From assembly GCA_016748015.1 (NCBI GenBank), contig JAAOMT010000029.1, positions 14,181-63,248 on the forward strand: a stretch of DNA of 49,068 bases. The letters are read 5' to 3'. A program made the position numbers and the translations under genes. The notes beneath the pieces are model-generated. The model was given only the letters and a program-made list of their open reading frames with translations, had not been told where the DNA came from and did no database searches. Positions 21,067 through 32,669 of the stretch are shown here, piece by piece. Source of the DNA: Geosiphon pyriformis. Taxonomy: Eukaryota > Glomeromycota > Glomeromycetes > Archaeosporales > Geosiphonaceae. Position 1 is the stretch's first letter; every line of letters begins with the position of its first letter.

Positions 21067-23350
21067 TCAAACATCCTTCACTTTGTCTCTCCAATCACGT
21101 CCTTTGTACAGCACCAAAATCAACATACCCGTTCCTAAGGCTAAAATAATAGAAGGTAAAACAAATACCCAAGTGGTACCAATTGCCTTTTCCAATGGTT
21201 GTGCAAGTATAGACATTAAAGCTGCACTGAGGTAACGAAAAAAACCGTTGACCGCCATAGCAGAAGCACTTTGCGATGGAAATGCGTCAACTAAATATGT
21301 ACTCAATGAGCTATTGCATATCATCACGCCAACTGCGGCTATTATAGTTGCGATTTATAAAGATTTCGAGATTAATTTAGGACAAGTTAGCGAAACAATA
21401 TAGATTGCAACAAACCTATAAAAATGGGAATTACAGTCCAAGCCAACGCTACACCATTTGCTACCATTAATCCATAGGAAGCCATTCCAATTGGAACTAA
21501 AGCAGTTCCCAGCCAACCGCTCTGGATTCTCAATTCCGGGTAATCACTACCATCTTTTTCTCGCGCTTTGTACAAAACATAATCCGAATATCTTCCTCCG
21601 ACATATGACCCGACCATATATCCAAGGCCTGGCGAAAGCATTACTAAACCAATGTCAGAAGAGGAAAGATGATATTGATATGAGATTGTGGTGGAGATCA
21701 GAGCATTTTGGATATATATTAAGCCAAAAACTGTGGTAATGTAGCCTACAGGTAAGGCGACGAAAGGGTAACGTATAAGGAATAATGGAGCGATTGGGTT
21801 AAATTTTCGGGGGGTTTTTTTTTGAGATCTCGAAGAGGATATTGGTAACTCAAAAGTTCGTTGACGAAACGTTTCAGGAAGAAAGAAGAAAATAAATAAT
21901 ATAACCAAAAAGCCTATTATTGCTAGAAACCAGAAGATTGATCTGAAAGATAAAATCGAAGAATTTAGAGGCAAAAGATTTGAGTAACTTTGAAGGCAAT
22001 CTCAAATAACAAAAAATAGCCACCTCCAACCGAGAAATTTGGTCAAATATCCTCTATGCAATAGAAAACAGTAAAAATTTTAGTTTGTATTATTTTAATA
22101 TTGAAAACTTGCATAACTTTTTTAATATTACGTACCCAATAATGGGTCCTATTAAAGGGCCTAATATGAGAATATAAATTAGAAAAACCAAAATAACGCT
22201 GCAGCATGTATGAACTCATTGTAAGAATTCAAATATTTTCTTACCAATCAGAGGACCAAGATAAAATAAACCAAAGGCAGTACCACGCTCTTAAAACATT
22301 CAAGTATTAGAATTACAATTCCAAAAATTTTCTCGGAATTCGATGGGATACCTGAATATTCGTATATATCAGCGATTGTACCAGCCCCAATGCTGAAAAC
22401 TCCTGACGAACCGATAGATTGAAGTGCTCGCATCACCAGAACCAGGTAGATGTTTTTGGAAAATCCCCCGATAATTGATGAAACAATAAATAGTGTGAAC
22501 GAAATAAGGTATACATTTCGACGCGTTTCTCGTATTTCAGAGTATTCAGCCCATCCTAAAGGCTATTAAATGAACGGGATAAAAAAGATTTTTCAGAAAT
22601 GAGGTTTAACTTGGACATTAATCGTGACGAGTATTTACCCCAATGGCCCAGAATAAGATGAATATTGCAACTATAATATTGGAAAACTTTCAGATTAGAC
22701 AAGGAAGCACGTCGACAAAAATGGATCTACAAATCCAAATTACTTATTGAATTTCCCAGAATTTCATTAGTGTGTAAATCCTTGCGCATAGAATTGATTG
22801 CTGGAAAATATATTCTGGAAAAGAAATTGCGATTCTCTCAGCAATACAATGAAATGCATGAATTTTGATATTTTTAAAATAAAAAAACATACGTGGTAGC
22901 AATCGGAGCAGTCAAACCCGCAATTCCGATCGCGAACATTATATAATTTTTACGTTTTCTTGACCATTTCCTTGGATCATCTAAAATGAGATCTTCACCA
23001 ATCAGATTATTAGGATCAGAGATAAACTCCAAATCTTTTTCTCCGACGATCGACGCTCCTGAATAGGCAATGTCTGTTTTTCTACAGCCCTGATCAGAAG
23101 GAATTGGATTCGTTTCTTCTGGTGAATCGTATTTTGGAAGCGGATAAAGTTTTGAATGCTCTTGATAGTTTATAGTCATCTCAGGTTCTTTTTCCTCGGA
23201 CGGCAGTTTAACCTCAATCGAGTCTGTGGGGGAAAGGTTTATTGTTGATATAGTCGAATTTTGATCCAATACTGAACCTTCAATGGTATCATGATCAGTT
23301 ATAATTTCTTTCATATTTGAAACATAAACCTTCTCAGGGAATGAAAGCAA
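21067..23350 (-). CDS. MFS transporter, drug:H+ antiporter-like (DHA1), 9 exons, ~556 aa
   Basis: Exons on the minus strand: 22893-23350, 22744-22814, 22639-22670 (32 nt), 22352-22562, 22245-22289, 22136-22160 (25 nt), 22024-22053 (30 nt), 21416-21942, 21067-21338; 1671 nt, 557 codons. The start could also be the in-frame ATG at 23314. Residues 1-130 are a hydrophilic, acidic, Pro/Ser-rich cytosolic tail ending in D-D-P-R-K-W-S-R-K-R-K-N. Then come twelve expected membrane spans: T-I-Y-F-P-A-I-N after helix 1, a degenerate motif A (E-Y-S-E-I-R-E-T-R-R-N-V-Y), Q-S-I-G-S-S-G-V-F-S-I-G-A-G in helix 4 and the antiporter-type motif C L-G-P-L-I-G-P-L-I-G-P-I-I-G-G across exons 5-7, then L-G-W-R-S-I-F-W-F-L. 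The family exports small organic compounds across the plasma membrane using the proton gradient; the substrate is unknown. The usual motif A acidic/Gly residues are replaced here, which may alter conformational coupling. Confidence 0.88.
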
Positions 23351-24877
23351 TTTTTTTGTTCGATCGATTTTTTAAAAAGGAACCCACCCTCTTATAAAAT
23401 TCTCGAAGAAAAATGGCAATTTATCTTTTTCTGAAGCGCTGTGGGAATTGTTTCCCCCATATGGTTGGAAGATTTGGTCTGTGGAATAAAAATTCCAAGA
23501 ATTTTATTTTAAAATTTTCAAATATAAAAAGATATTTTATATTAAATCACTTGCTTACAATATTTAAAAAAAAATTTACAATTTGGCAATAAAACTGGTT
23601 TCATATAAAAAGTAAATTAATTGATTTATTTAAAAATCTTGATCACTTTCTTGTAGCAACCTTTTGATTTAGTCCTACCTATAAAAAAATACACAAGTCA
23701 TTATTTAAACCAGTCAATTCAGGTTTATTATGTCCTGAATTTGAACATAATTTTGCTTGTTCACAATTTTTTAAACTTGATTTACAGGTATTTAAATCAG
23801 GATTTCATATATTTTTTAAGATATTCAAACAGTATCTTGCTACCAAAATTCTAACTGGACATACGCGACATCATTATGATAGCGATAAAAATCTCTGCTG
23901 TCAAAAATGACCAATGAATTTGGACTCTTAATTAAAAAGTATTACTTGAAAGATTTAAATCTGGCGCCTCAGAATTCTGTGAAATATATTTTTTAAATAT
24001 TAATTAATCCTAAATAGAGAAAGTATTTTCGCAAACACTAGCACAATTTCTTGAAATAATCCACGAATTACAAATTTGCCTGATCGACAATTGGGATAGG
24101 TAGTTTCGTGCCAATCAAAATATTCTAACACTAACTCTAACCCTAATTCGCCTATCTAATTTAGGCCAATTTTGGGCACAACATATTGGAAATTAGAAAT
24201 TTCGGACATTTTAAAATAAAAGATCATTACATTATCAAAATAAAGAATTTGCTTGTTACTTTCAAATCGAAAATTCAACCATATTATTTTGCTGTCATTA
24301 TTTATTAATTATTTCACTGTAGTCAATATTTAGATTACTCATTCAATTAAGACCAATTAGATATATCTTTAGATAATAATCTAACTCAAATGTAGACTAA
24401 AAATTCATAAAAAAATCTTTTTGTTGGAAGAAGCAAAAATTTTATTTAAGATTTTGATTTGTCTATTTTTTACGTCAAAATACCCGAAGACATTATTTGT
24501 TAAGCAAAATAAACACGTCAATTTATAAATTTGGATTTGAATATCAAAAACAGTCACGTTACATCAATAAGAGCAACCGTTATTTATTAAGCTACTCAAA
24601 CTAAACCTTCATAGCACACAACATACAATGGCTCATTATGATTGTTACGATTGAATTGAAAATCACATAATGATGACACATTTCGTAATTAATAATTATG
24701 GATTATTAAAAAATAAACAAACGAGAAAATCAACAAGGTGGTCACCTTTCTTATGTAATTTTATTGCACGTTTCAGATTGCCTTAATAGTAATGGTTCAA
24801 GAGAAGAATTTTTCTTTAATTAAATATACTGAACCAGGAAAAGAATCCTCAGAAATGAGTTAATAAAAAAAATTATA
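23351..24877. other. Intergenic AT-rich region
   Basis: Contains the 5' flank of the MFS gene and the left flank of the Tc1 relic. A short run at about 24130-24148 contains 'ctaaccctaa', resembling about one and a half fungal telomere units, too short to mean anything. No gene seen. The left inverted repeat of the Tc1 element could not be placed. Confidence 0.5.
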
Positions 24878-25711
24878 ATGACCCGTATTTCCATAGAAAA
24901 ACGCGTACCCTTCTTGAAGGATATTCTATCAGAAAATTTGTTTCTCGTGAAGGTGTACGGTAATATGCATAGAAATATTAAAAAATGAAACTGGTAAATA
25001 AACGTAATGAACGAAAAATTGTTCGTCTTATTTCTACTCAAGAATGTTCAATCAGTAGAAATTCAAGCATTAATTTTAACGTTGAAACTGTTCGTAGAGC
25101 ATTCCGGCGGAATGGTTTACAAGCACGAATTTAAAAAAAAGACCTTATCTAAAAAAAATGCACCAAAAACGACGACTTAACTTTGCGTGAAAATATGAAA
25201 ATTGGACTATTGAAGACTGGAAGCAGGTAATCTGTTCTGACGAAACTAAATTCCTAATTTTCGGTTCTGACGGACGCAAGTATTGTTGGAAGAAGCCTAT
25301 GGAACCACTTAAACACCAACAAGTACAACCAACAGTAAAATTTGGGTAGGGCGGTATTATGCAATTGAAGGAAATTGAATCGCGAAGGGTATAGAAAGAT
25401 ATTTACAGCTGATTTATCGGAACCTTAAACCGATTTGATTTGGATCCACAAGACATCATTTCCAACAGGATAATTACCTCAAACATATCGCAAAACTTAC
25501 CAAGAAGTGGTCTAGGGAATAATATTAAGGTTCTTGATTGGCCCCCACAATCTCCAGACCTAAATCTCATTGACACTTGTGGGATGAGGATGATCGACGT
25601 CTTCGCCATCTACCTGAGCAAGAAAGACTTTTAGGACAAAATTTGTACGAATCCATGCCCAATAGAATAGCAGATGTTATAAAGGCCTGAGGTGGGTAAA
25701 CAAGGTGGTAA
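24878..25711 (+). mobile_element. Decayed Tc1/mariner-type transposase
   Basis: Fragments in several frames line up in the order expected for a Tc1-type DDE transposase. There is an N-terminal helix-turn-helix region (about 24878-25120), then W-x-x-E-D-W-K-Q-V-like text around 25200, F-G-S-D-G-R-K-Y-C-W-K-K-P-like text around 25260-25300, a Q-Q-D-N-x-x-K-H-like catalytic segment around 25460 and V-L-D-W-P-P-Q-S-P-D-L-N-L-I-D near 25530-25575. The end reads L-Y-E-S-M-P-N-R-I-A-D-V-I-K-A near 25650-25690. Multiple frameshifts and stops mean it cannot be expressed. The longest remaining open piece is 25440-25634. Clear terminal inverted repeats were not found by eye. Confidence 0.85.
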
Positions 25712-26698
25712 CGTAATAGAAGCATAACACAATCGTGAATGAGCAGGATAAATTCCATATTCATTACTATGTAAATTATTTTACCGGGTCTAACGGTTAA
25801 AAAAAAATCACAGAGCTGAAAGCCTGGTTTATATTGATATATGTACAAAAATAATCTTGAGGAAAGACTTGTTTTAATTTTTTTCTCGGGTGATCCAATG
25901 ACTTTTGTGAGTCACGGTAACTTGAAAAAAATGACATAATTATAAGAAATTTATCATATACTCTTTTATATAATAACTTTTGAAGCTATAGTTTATCTTT
26001 CTCAATTTCTATATCAAGCATCTTTAAAACCATTTACAATGGGCTCTGATTCTAATATTTGTTATCCTAAATTTTTCAGGATTGTGGTGATAAACATAAA
26101 CAAATTTTAGGCTGTTAATCGTGAAATATTTTAACAAATGGGTGTATAGTTGAATTAGACTTTTTTCCTCTAACTTCTTTTTTTGTAGCCTTCTCCTATT
26201 AACACGGTAATTGTGTTAGGCTATGTTTAGCCTGCACAGCACCAGTAGCAGTGATGATAACTTTTTAGAACTTGGAACTTTAATGGTCCTTTGCTACTTA
26301 TGCATGTTCGCTATTTTGTTACATATATTTTATAATCATAAGAAAATCTCGTGATAGTTTTTTAAGAGGATATCGTAAAAGAATGATTATCTGGAAAGAA
26401 AAAACATAATTGACTTTTTTGTTTCAAGCTCATTAATAACTAAACATAAGTCCGAGTGGAAAGTTAATATTTTATTTCAAGAAACTTTAATAATACAAGT
26501 TTCTGGCCGAGACAAATAACAAAATCCCTGGATTATTGATTAAGATAACCATGCGCCATACCCTTCAGTTTCATATTTGTTTATTCGTAAGATCAAAAAT
26601 CTTTATGAGAGTTCTCAGCAAAAAGGACAAGTTTATAAATTTTCGGGTTTGAAAAAGACATGTCCACATTCGAAAAATAATTCGTACTAATTCTTGTC
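25712..26698. other. Intergenic region upstream of the lipase gene
   Basis: Right flank of the Tc1 relic followed by the presumed promoter of the lipase. No open frame or ordered repeat recognised. Confidence 0.5.
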
Positions 26699-28239
26699 AT
26701 GATTCTGGTCGGAAAAATGTTACGATCCAAAATATTATCGCAGCAAAACATTTTCTTGACAATTCTTAGCGCTTATTCGATTTTTTTAGTTTCCTCAATT
26801 GGCCCAATCCAAGCCATCTCCCAGGAATTTCAAATAAATCAAAACGACCCCAAATATGCTCATAATATTGGAGACTTCAATAATCAAAGCTTTGAGCTTT
26901 CAGATGGGTCGAATAATGAGGTTATGTCCAACGTATTTGAGTCTGATGAGCCAATTACAGGATTCGAGTTAGATAATTTAAAAAGTGCATCCAACGAGGA
27001 GCCAACCCTCAATTCTTTTGATGAAGTTAATCAATCAAATCAATTCCAAAAGGATATTGAGCTATCAGAAACCAGAGAAAACTTTGCAATACCAATGCTG
27101 AATAACCCTGACGACATTTTTGCCGCAGATTTGGAATTTGATAATCCATACCTCAATAACCCTCCAGATTCACCGAATAATACTGAGCCAGAAAGTCCTT
27201 TGCCAAATTTTTCACCACAAGTCAATCCTGCTCCCGACCCTGAAATCAGGCCCAATCTGCTTCCTATACCTACATACAGAAATTCACCCCAACCTATCGT
27301 TCGTCATGAAACCAGTACGCCTTTAAGCCAGAAAACAATTTCAGAGCTGACTTCGTACGCACGTGTAGCAAATTTACCTTATTGTAACAAGTTAATTTCA
27401 TTTGGAAAATATGTCAAAGGTGAATTTCCATTCATTCTTTTACTTTTCATATTTTGTAATTAATACCAAAGACCTATTTAAATTAGGAGTAATTAGCCTT
27501 CCAGAGAACACGGCAGAGATTACTTTGTCGTTTTCTGGAGGCTTTTCCACTAAAACTATAGATTCAGATGAGTTAGTTAATTATTCACCGGCTCTAGGTT
27601 CAACGGTCCCTTACGTCAAAGTTCACAAGGGATATTTTAATGCTTTTGTTGAAGCAAGAGCTTCAGTCCTTCATCTTATAAGGACAGAAATCAAAAAAAG
27701 GAAAGGTCGTTCGCTAGTTATTACTTTGGTCGGTCACAGTACTGGCGGTGGTATGTTTCTTTCAAAAAAAAAATTCTCTTAATATCTTTGAAGTTTGATC
27801 AAAATTTAACTTTCCATTTTATCACACTTTGGTAGTTTATGCAGTTTTAGCTGCGTTGTTTCTTAGGCTAAATATAAGAAATAAAATAAATTTATACACC
27901 TTTGGACAACCCCGTATCGGTAATAATGAGTTTGCACAATACATTAATTCACGATTAAGGTCACATCGTGTTGTAAACGCAAACGATGCAATTGCCGTTT
28001 TACCACCGGCCAACCAAGGTTACCTTCACTCACAAACAGAATATTGGATAAAACCAAATAATGGTGGAGCAATTAAGTGTTCCGTTAGTAGTGATGAACC
28101 TCAAGAGAGTACGGTATGTGAAATTTAAGAAATTTATCTCTTTTATTTCTAGTGTAACCTTGTTATTATACTAATATGGTATCAACGTGTTGGCATAGCA
28201 ATGCCGACTTTCTCAAGGAGAAGGAGAGATCCAATCTAA
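26699..28239 (+). CDS. Secreted class 3 lipase with long acidic pro-region, 4 exons, ~449 aa
   Basis: Exons: 26699-27419, 27487-27750, 27836-28113, 28153-28239 (last exon tentative). Start may be 26699 or the in-frame ATG at 26717. An N-terminal hydrophobic segment (F-L-T-I-L-S-A-Y-S-I-F-L-V-S-S-I) is a signal peptide. Residues about 40-215 are an unusual Asn/Asp/Glu/Pro/Ser-rich segment without Cys. The lipase domain follows (S-Y-A-R-V-A-N-L-P-Y-C, then I-T-L-S-F-S-G-G-F-S). The nucleophile elbow V-G-H-S-T-G-G-V crosses the exon 2/3 junction; Y-T-F-G-Q-P-R-I-G-N follows; the Asp is likely in V-N-A-N-D-A-I and the His in G-Y-L-H-S-Q-T-E-Y-W. So the Ser-Asp-His triad is present. Class 3 lipases hydrolyse triacylglycerols or other esters outside the cell. 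GHSTGG instead of the common GHSLGG is a mild variant. The last exon reads C-N-L-V-I-I-L-I-W-Y-Q-R and does not match the usual C-terminus well, so splicing there may differ. Confidence 0.85.
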
Positions 28240-29583
28240 TTATGGGCCTTATTTTGGAGTTTTAATGGGATCTTGCTAATATTTTTAAGATGTCTAAAGA
28301 AAAGCTTTCGATCGAAAATATTTGATTTAATTCTTACCTTCCCTCATAGCGTTCAATAATTGATTTTTAATATATAAATAAAGTTGAAATCATCTCCTTT
28401 TTATTATCCCAAACTTAATAATGAAAAATCGATCATTGGTTTTTTTTTTGGATTTCATCTTAAATATAAGGATTCACGAATTTTTGTGTTTAATAGAGCT
28501 AGCGAATCAAAATTTTCGGCTCGATAAAAATGGCAAAAGAATTATAATACCTCAACTCGTCCTAAAATTTCTGACCTACACTCAAAAGAATATCAATTTC
28601 ATGCAAAGAAACTAGCAACAAAATCAATTCAATGAAATTCACATTATACACAAACCACTTCTTTCACTATTGGCTGAACATGCATTCTGCGCAAAAGAAG
28701 CGTCTTATTAATGATCACAAAAGAATAAGGCCTTTATTCAAAATAATAAATCAATAACCTGGTGATTTGATTTACCTTCCAAATCAATTATTAACCTTAA
28801 AAATAAATACGTGAAATTGGCAAATCTATTGTAATGCTAATGGTTTTGACTGGTTACAACGTCAAAGGTTATAACCAAGACCCTAGGTCAAAGGCTCTGA
28901 ATTAGTAATATGTATAAAGCAAATTCCATAATTAAGAAAAATGTTTATCGGCTGTGGGCATAAGACCATCTTTTATGACATTCAAGAGAAAGATTGGCGG
29001 GTTTGAGAAAACAAACTAATGAATTATCCTTCAAGAAAGATATTATCTTGGCGGCACTGATCGATAAAGAGTTTAAAATTCTAGTAAAAGAAATTTGTCC
29101 GATAATAGGTAGCAACTAGTGTTAGCGCATGATTGCAACCCCAAATTATATAAATGAATCAGTTTAAAAATTGTTCATTGGCCAATAAATACAAAGTATT
29201 GGATCCCCGGCAGATAAATATCAAATTAGACGGCATTTCGGATAATTTTTCACTAATCTGTAAAAGAATCATGATTGGCGAAATTCCTGAATCGTAATTT
29301 AATTATCGATCTCATCATTTGGTGGCATTAGAATTTAACCATGAATAGAGATTTGGGAAACGAGATTTCATTTGAAAACTGATTCAGGCCCCTTTTATAA
29401 TTGTTTATTTGGCTTTATGTCATGAATAGCGCATTTGTTTGTCGGGTACAGACAATGAAGTCTATAGTTCAAGCTTGGCGCGCATGTGTTCAATAAACGA
29501 AGTTGGTATAAACGATTAAGGAGTGCAATGATATTTAAATTTTGATAAAATTTCCACATATTCTTGAAAGCACAATTCCTAAC
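28240..29583. other. Intergenic region between lipase and SEL1 gene
   Basis: Holds the lipase 3' UTR and the 5' flank of the SEL1 gene. A 64-codon open stretch at 28421-28615 is AT-rich and shows no domain. Nothing else seen. Confidence 0.5.
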
Positions 29584-30741
29584 ATGACTCTTCAATCTCA
29601 ATCCCTCAAACTCAAAAAAGTTTGCAAAAGCTTGAAAGTTCCAGAATTTCTTCGATTCACGAAACGAAAACCGCTAGAACAATTAATGAGAGTTCTTACC
29701 CAAAACAACTTGAATTACGAGTCAGCAAGCAAAACCGCTGAGCAGATTCGAAAATGGATTAAAATCAATAATTATCGGCCTGAAACAATATTTCGGTTGG
29801 TGCATGCACAGCGTAAAGATTATCATTTAAAATTCGCTCCGTTGCTTGCCTTTTTCTATCATTGGGGAATCGGGACAAAGGTAGACGGTCAAAAAACTAT
29901 CTATTGGTATAAAGCGCTCGCTGAAATTAAAAGTGATCCAGTAGCTCAGAATATTGTTGGATGGTGTTATAGGGTAGGCTTTGGTACCGAAGTAAATTAT
30001 AAATCAGCTTTTCATTGGTACAGAAAATCAGCCGAGAGAAATCATGCCCCTGGACAAAATAACCTTGCTAATTGCTATTACGATGGAATTGGGGTCCCTG
30101 TTGATTGGCGCATGGCATTTTTGTGGTATAAGAAAGCGGCAAAAAGCGGATTTCAAAATGCTCAATGGCATCTTGCATGTTGCTATTGTGATGGAATAGG
30201 AACAGAAAAGAATGAGCAAAAAGCCGTATATTGGTATCGCATTTCAGCCTCTGGTGGTAACACCAATGCTCAAATCGAATTAGGAAAGTCTTATTATTTG
30301 GGAAAAGGGGCGCGACAACATAGTAAAAAAGCTTTTGAATGCTACTTTAAATCAGCAGAGGCTGGAAATTCTACGGGCCAGTATCTTGTTGGAGATTGCT
30401 ACTTGAATGGTATCGGTGTAAAACTTGACAATGAGAAGGCTTTCTTTTGGTATCAAAAATCAGCAAGCTCTGGCAATAAAATTGGAAAAACAAGACTGGG
30501 AAATTGTTACTTTGCTGGACTTGGGACCAATCGCGATGCTCAAAAGGCATTTTATTGGTATCGGAATGGACAAGGTTGTGGTTCGCCATACGGTCTTGCC
30601 TTATGTCATTACAATGGAATTGGAACTCAGACGGATTTGCACGCGGCGATTCAGTTTTATAGAAAGGCAAAGGATAGTGGATTCCCTAAAGCTGTTGGGG
30701 CTTTAGGCGACCTTTTTACACAAGAAACTCTATCATTGTAA
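29584..30741 (+). CDS. SEL1-repeat protein (about 8 repeats), 385 aa
   Basis: An intronless frame. The ATG at 29584 is chosen because the open frame further upstream (from 29542) begins with a non-ATG codon. Residues 1-90 are basic and alpha-helical with no known domain. From about residue 95 there are eight consecutive SEL1 units of 36 residues, each ending W-Y-x-K-A-A-x-x-G or close to it: Y-H-W-G-I-G-T, Y-R-V-G-F-G-T, Y-Y-D-G-I-G-V, Y-C-D-G-I-G-T, Y-Y-L-G-K-G-A, Y-L-N-G-I-G-V, Y-F-A-G-L-G-T and Y-N-G-I-G-T. The repeats form a solenoid scaffold, often seen in fungal signalling or ER quality-control proteins. There is no kinase domain, signal peptide or membrane span, so a soluble adaptor is likely. 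It is only distantly similar to the SEL1 gene at 1607-2443, whose repeats are degenerate. Confidence 0.93.
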   Translation: MTLQSQSLKLKKVCKSLKVPEFLRFTKRKPLEQLMRVLTQNNLNYESASKTAEQIRKWIKINNYRPETIFRLVHAQRKDYHLKFAPLLAFFYHWGIGTKVDGQKTIYWYKALAEIKSDPVAQNIVGWCYRVGFGTEVNYKSAFHWYRKSAERNHAPGQNNLANCYYDGIGVPVDWRMAFLWYKKAAKSGFQNAQWHLACCYCDGIGTEKNEQKAVYWYRISASGGNTNAQIELGKSYYLGKGARQHSKKAFECYFKSAEAGNSTGQYLVGDCYLNGIGVKLDNEKAFFWYQKSASSGNKIGKTRLGNCYFAGLGTNRDAQKAFYWYRNGQGCGSPYGLALCHYNGIGTQTDLHAAIQFYRKAKDSGFPKAVGALGDLFTQETLSL

Positions 30742-32669
30742 CATTAATTTTTAAATTAGTTTGTACATAATGGAATATAACAATAAATTTATAAATTTGT
30801 AAAAATTAATATGTGTAACATTTATTTTGTAATTTTTGTATAATAATTTATTGAAGAACTGTTCCGATTGAAAGGAAATGCTGAAAGAGAGGATATGCTT
30901 TAATTAATCACTTAAAAGGTCTGTTTGTAAACCAACAAACCGAACTGTTCAGTCAGCCACAGATAAGAAAATCTGTTTGCTTGTTTGTTTGTTTGTTTGT
31001 TTGTATTTACACGACTCACGTATACAAGAAATTTTTATATTACAATATATTTTATTTCATTATGAATTTTTAAATCCTTTCAATCTTAAAGTAAAAACTA
31101 AGGATTTGATATTATAATTTGCTCTGAAATTTCTACAGCCTCTTCATAAAAAAAAAACTTTTGCACTCGCTAAATTTAATGATGACTGTAATTTCACAAC
31201 GATCGCTGGGGCTATAGATTCATTTTGTTTAATATAGATTTTGCTTCGAAAAATTGATAAATGTAAATTATTCTTCAACAATTTTAAAAATGACTGCAAC
31301 GATTTTTTTATTTTGAAAGTTCTGGATTTTTATTCAATTTAAATTTACCTTTACAAAGGAAATTTATTATTCATTTTCAAACTTTTTGTTTGTAACATTA
31401 CAATCATAATAAAATTTGTATAGAATATAAAATTTTCATTAATCTATGATTATAATAGCTGCAATAATTGTGGTAGTTGTAATACATAATAATGGTATTT
31501 TGGTTAATATTTTATAGTTATTTCTATAATATTTTATTATCTCAAATATTAAATTTAACTTGAAATAAAAAATTTTTCGATTGTAATTTTATTCATATAA
31601 ATTGTGTGTTCCAAAATATATAATAGGTATCTAAAAATCACATCTCATATATAAAATATAATTAAGAATTCAAAAATATTTGATACTTGGAAACATTTAT
31701 TTTGTTAATCACTCATTTACTGTTATTTATTAGAAATTTAAAAATAATAAAAGTATTCCATATATAAGAATATTGAGCAAAAAAAGAAGTCTAATTTTTA
31801 ACATAATTAAATTAATAATTATTGAAAATATTCCCGATTAATTAACAAAAATATAAAAAATGCTTTTAATTTATTCCTTTATTAAATTTAAATTTCTATT
31901 AAACCTAATTCATTATTTTTTTTTAATTACAATTTTTAAATCTTTGCTCTAGTTTTTGGTTGATAAGAACTTAAATGATAATTTTGTTTCTTTATAAATT
32001 AAAAATTCAGCCGAATCTACTGAAATATGAGTTTTCAACTTTTGTATTTAAGTGTAGCCAAATATCTATGATCATAATATTTTAAAGCTTGTTAAATATT
32101 CCTTTATGAAAAATATAATATTAATTGAGTTAAATTTTATTATATTCTTCAGGATAATTCTTTCAAAAATTATTATTATGAAATAGAATCAATCAAAACT
32201 TGTAATGACATTCAATACTGATAATAATTGTATTCCCTTTGAGCTTATAAGAATTTTTAGCAATAATAAAAACTTTTAATTAAAAAATTCGAAATTTCGG
32301 CATCCTTTGACATTTTCCCTATGAAATACGAAAAATCTGGTGTCTGGAATTATGATTATTTAATATCTATGTTAAATTCTGATTACGCATAAAGATTAGC
32401 TTGGGTTTGTCACACATGACAAAAATCTTTACTAAAAATTGGCAAGGACATTCGCTCAAATTACAGAGTTCAGTGCCTTAAAGTTTGGGGCGTTTCAAAA
32501 TTTTGATATATTTATCATAATCCAACATTTTAATCCGTGTTAAAAATTCACCATTTACAAAACATTTACGATTTACTTTAAGATAAACAATATGACAGCC
32601 TATATCAATTAAATACAAAAATTTTGAATTTACTATTCCGAATTATATTGGTATAAAAAAGCCTACCCT
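30742..32669. other. AT-rich intergenic region (1.9 kb)
   Basis: Very AT-rich from about 31020 onward; no open frame with coding character on either strand. It begins with the SEL1 3' flank, contains a TTGT microsatellite at 30981, and ends at the 3' side of the App1-type gene. Confidence 0.6.
30981..31004. repeat. (TTGT)6 microsatellite
   Basis: Six perfect copies of a four-base unit, preceded by an imperfect copy with one C. A slippage repeat in the 3' flank of the SEL1 gene. Confidence 0.95.

Noticed and set aside
24128-24150. Telomere-like 'ctaaccctaa' run
   Set aside because: About one and a half units only, inside ordinary AT-rich sequence; expected by chance.
25403-25848. Open frames antisense to the Tc1 relic
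   Set aside because: Shadow frames of the decayed transposase coding strand.
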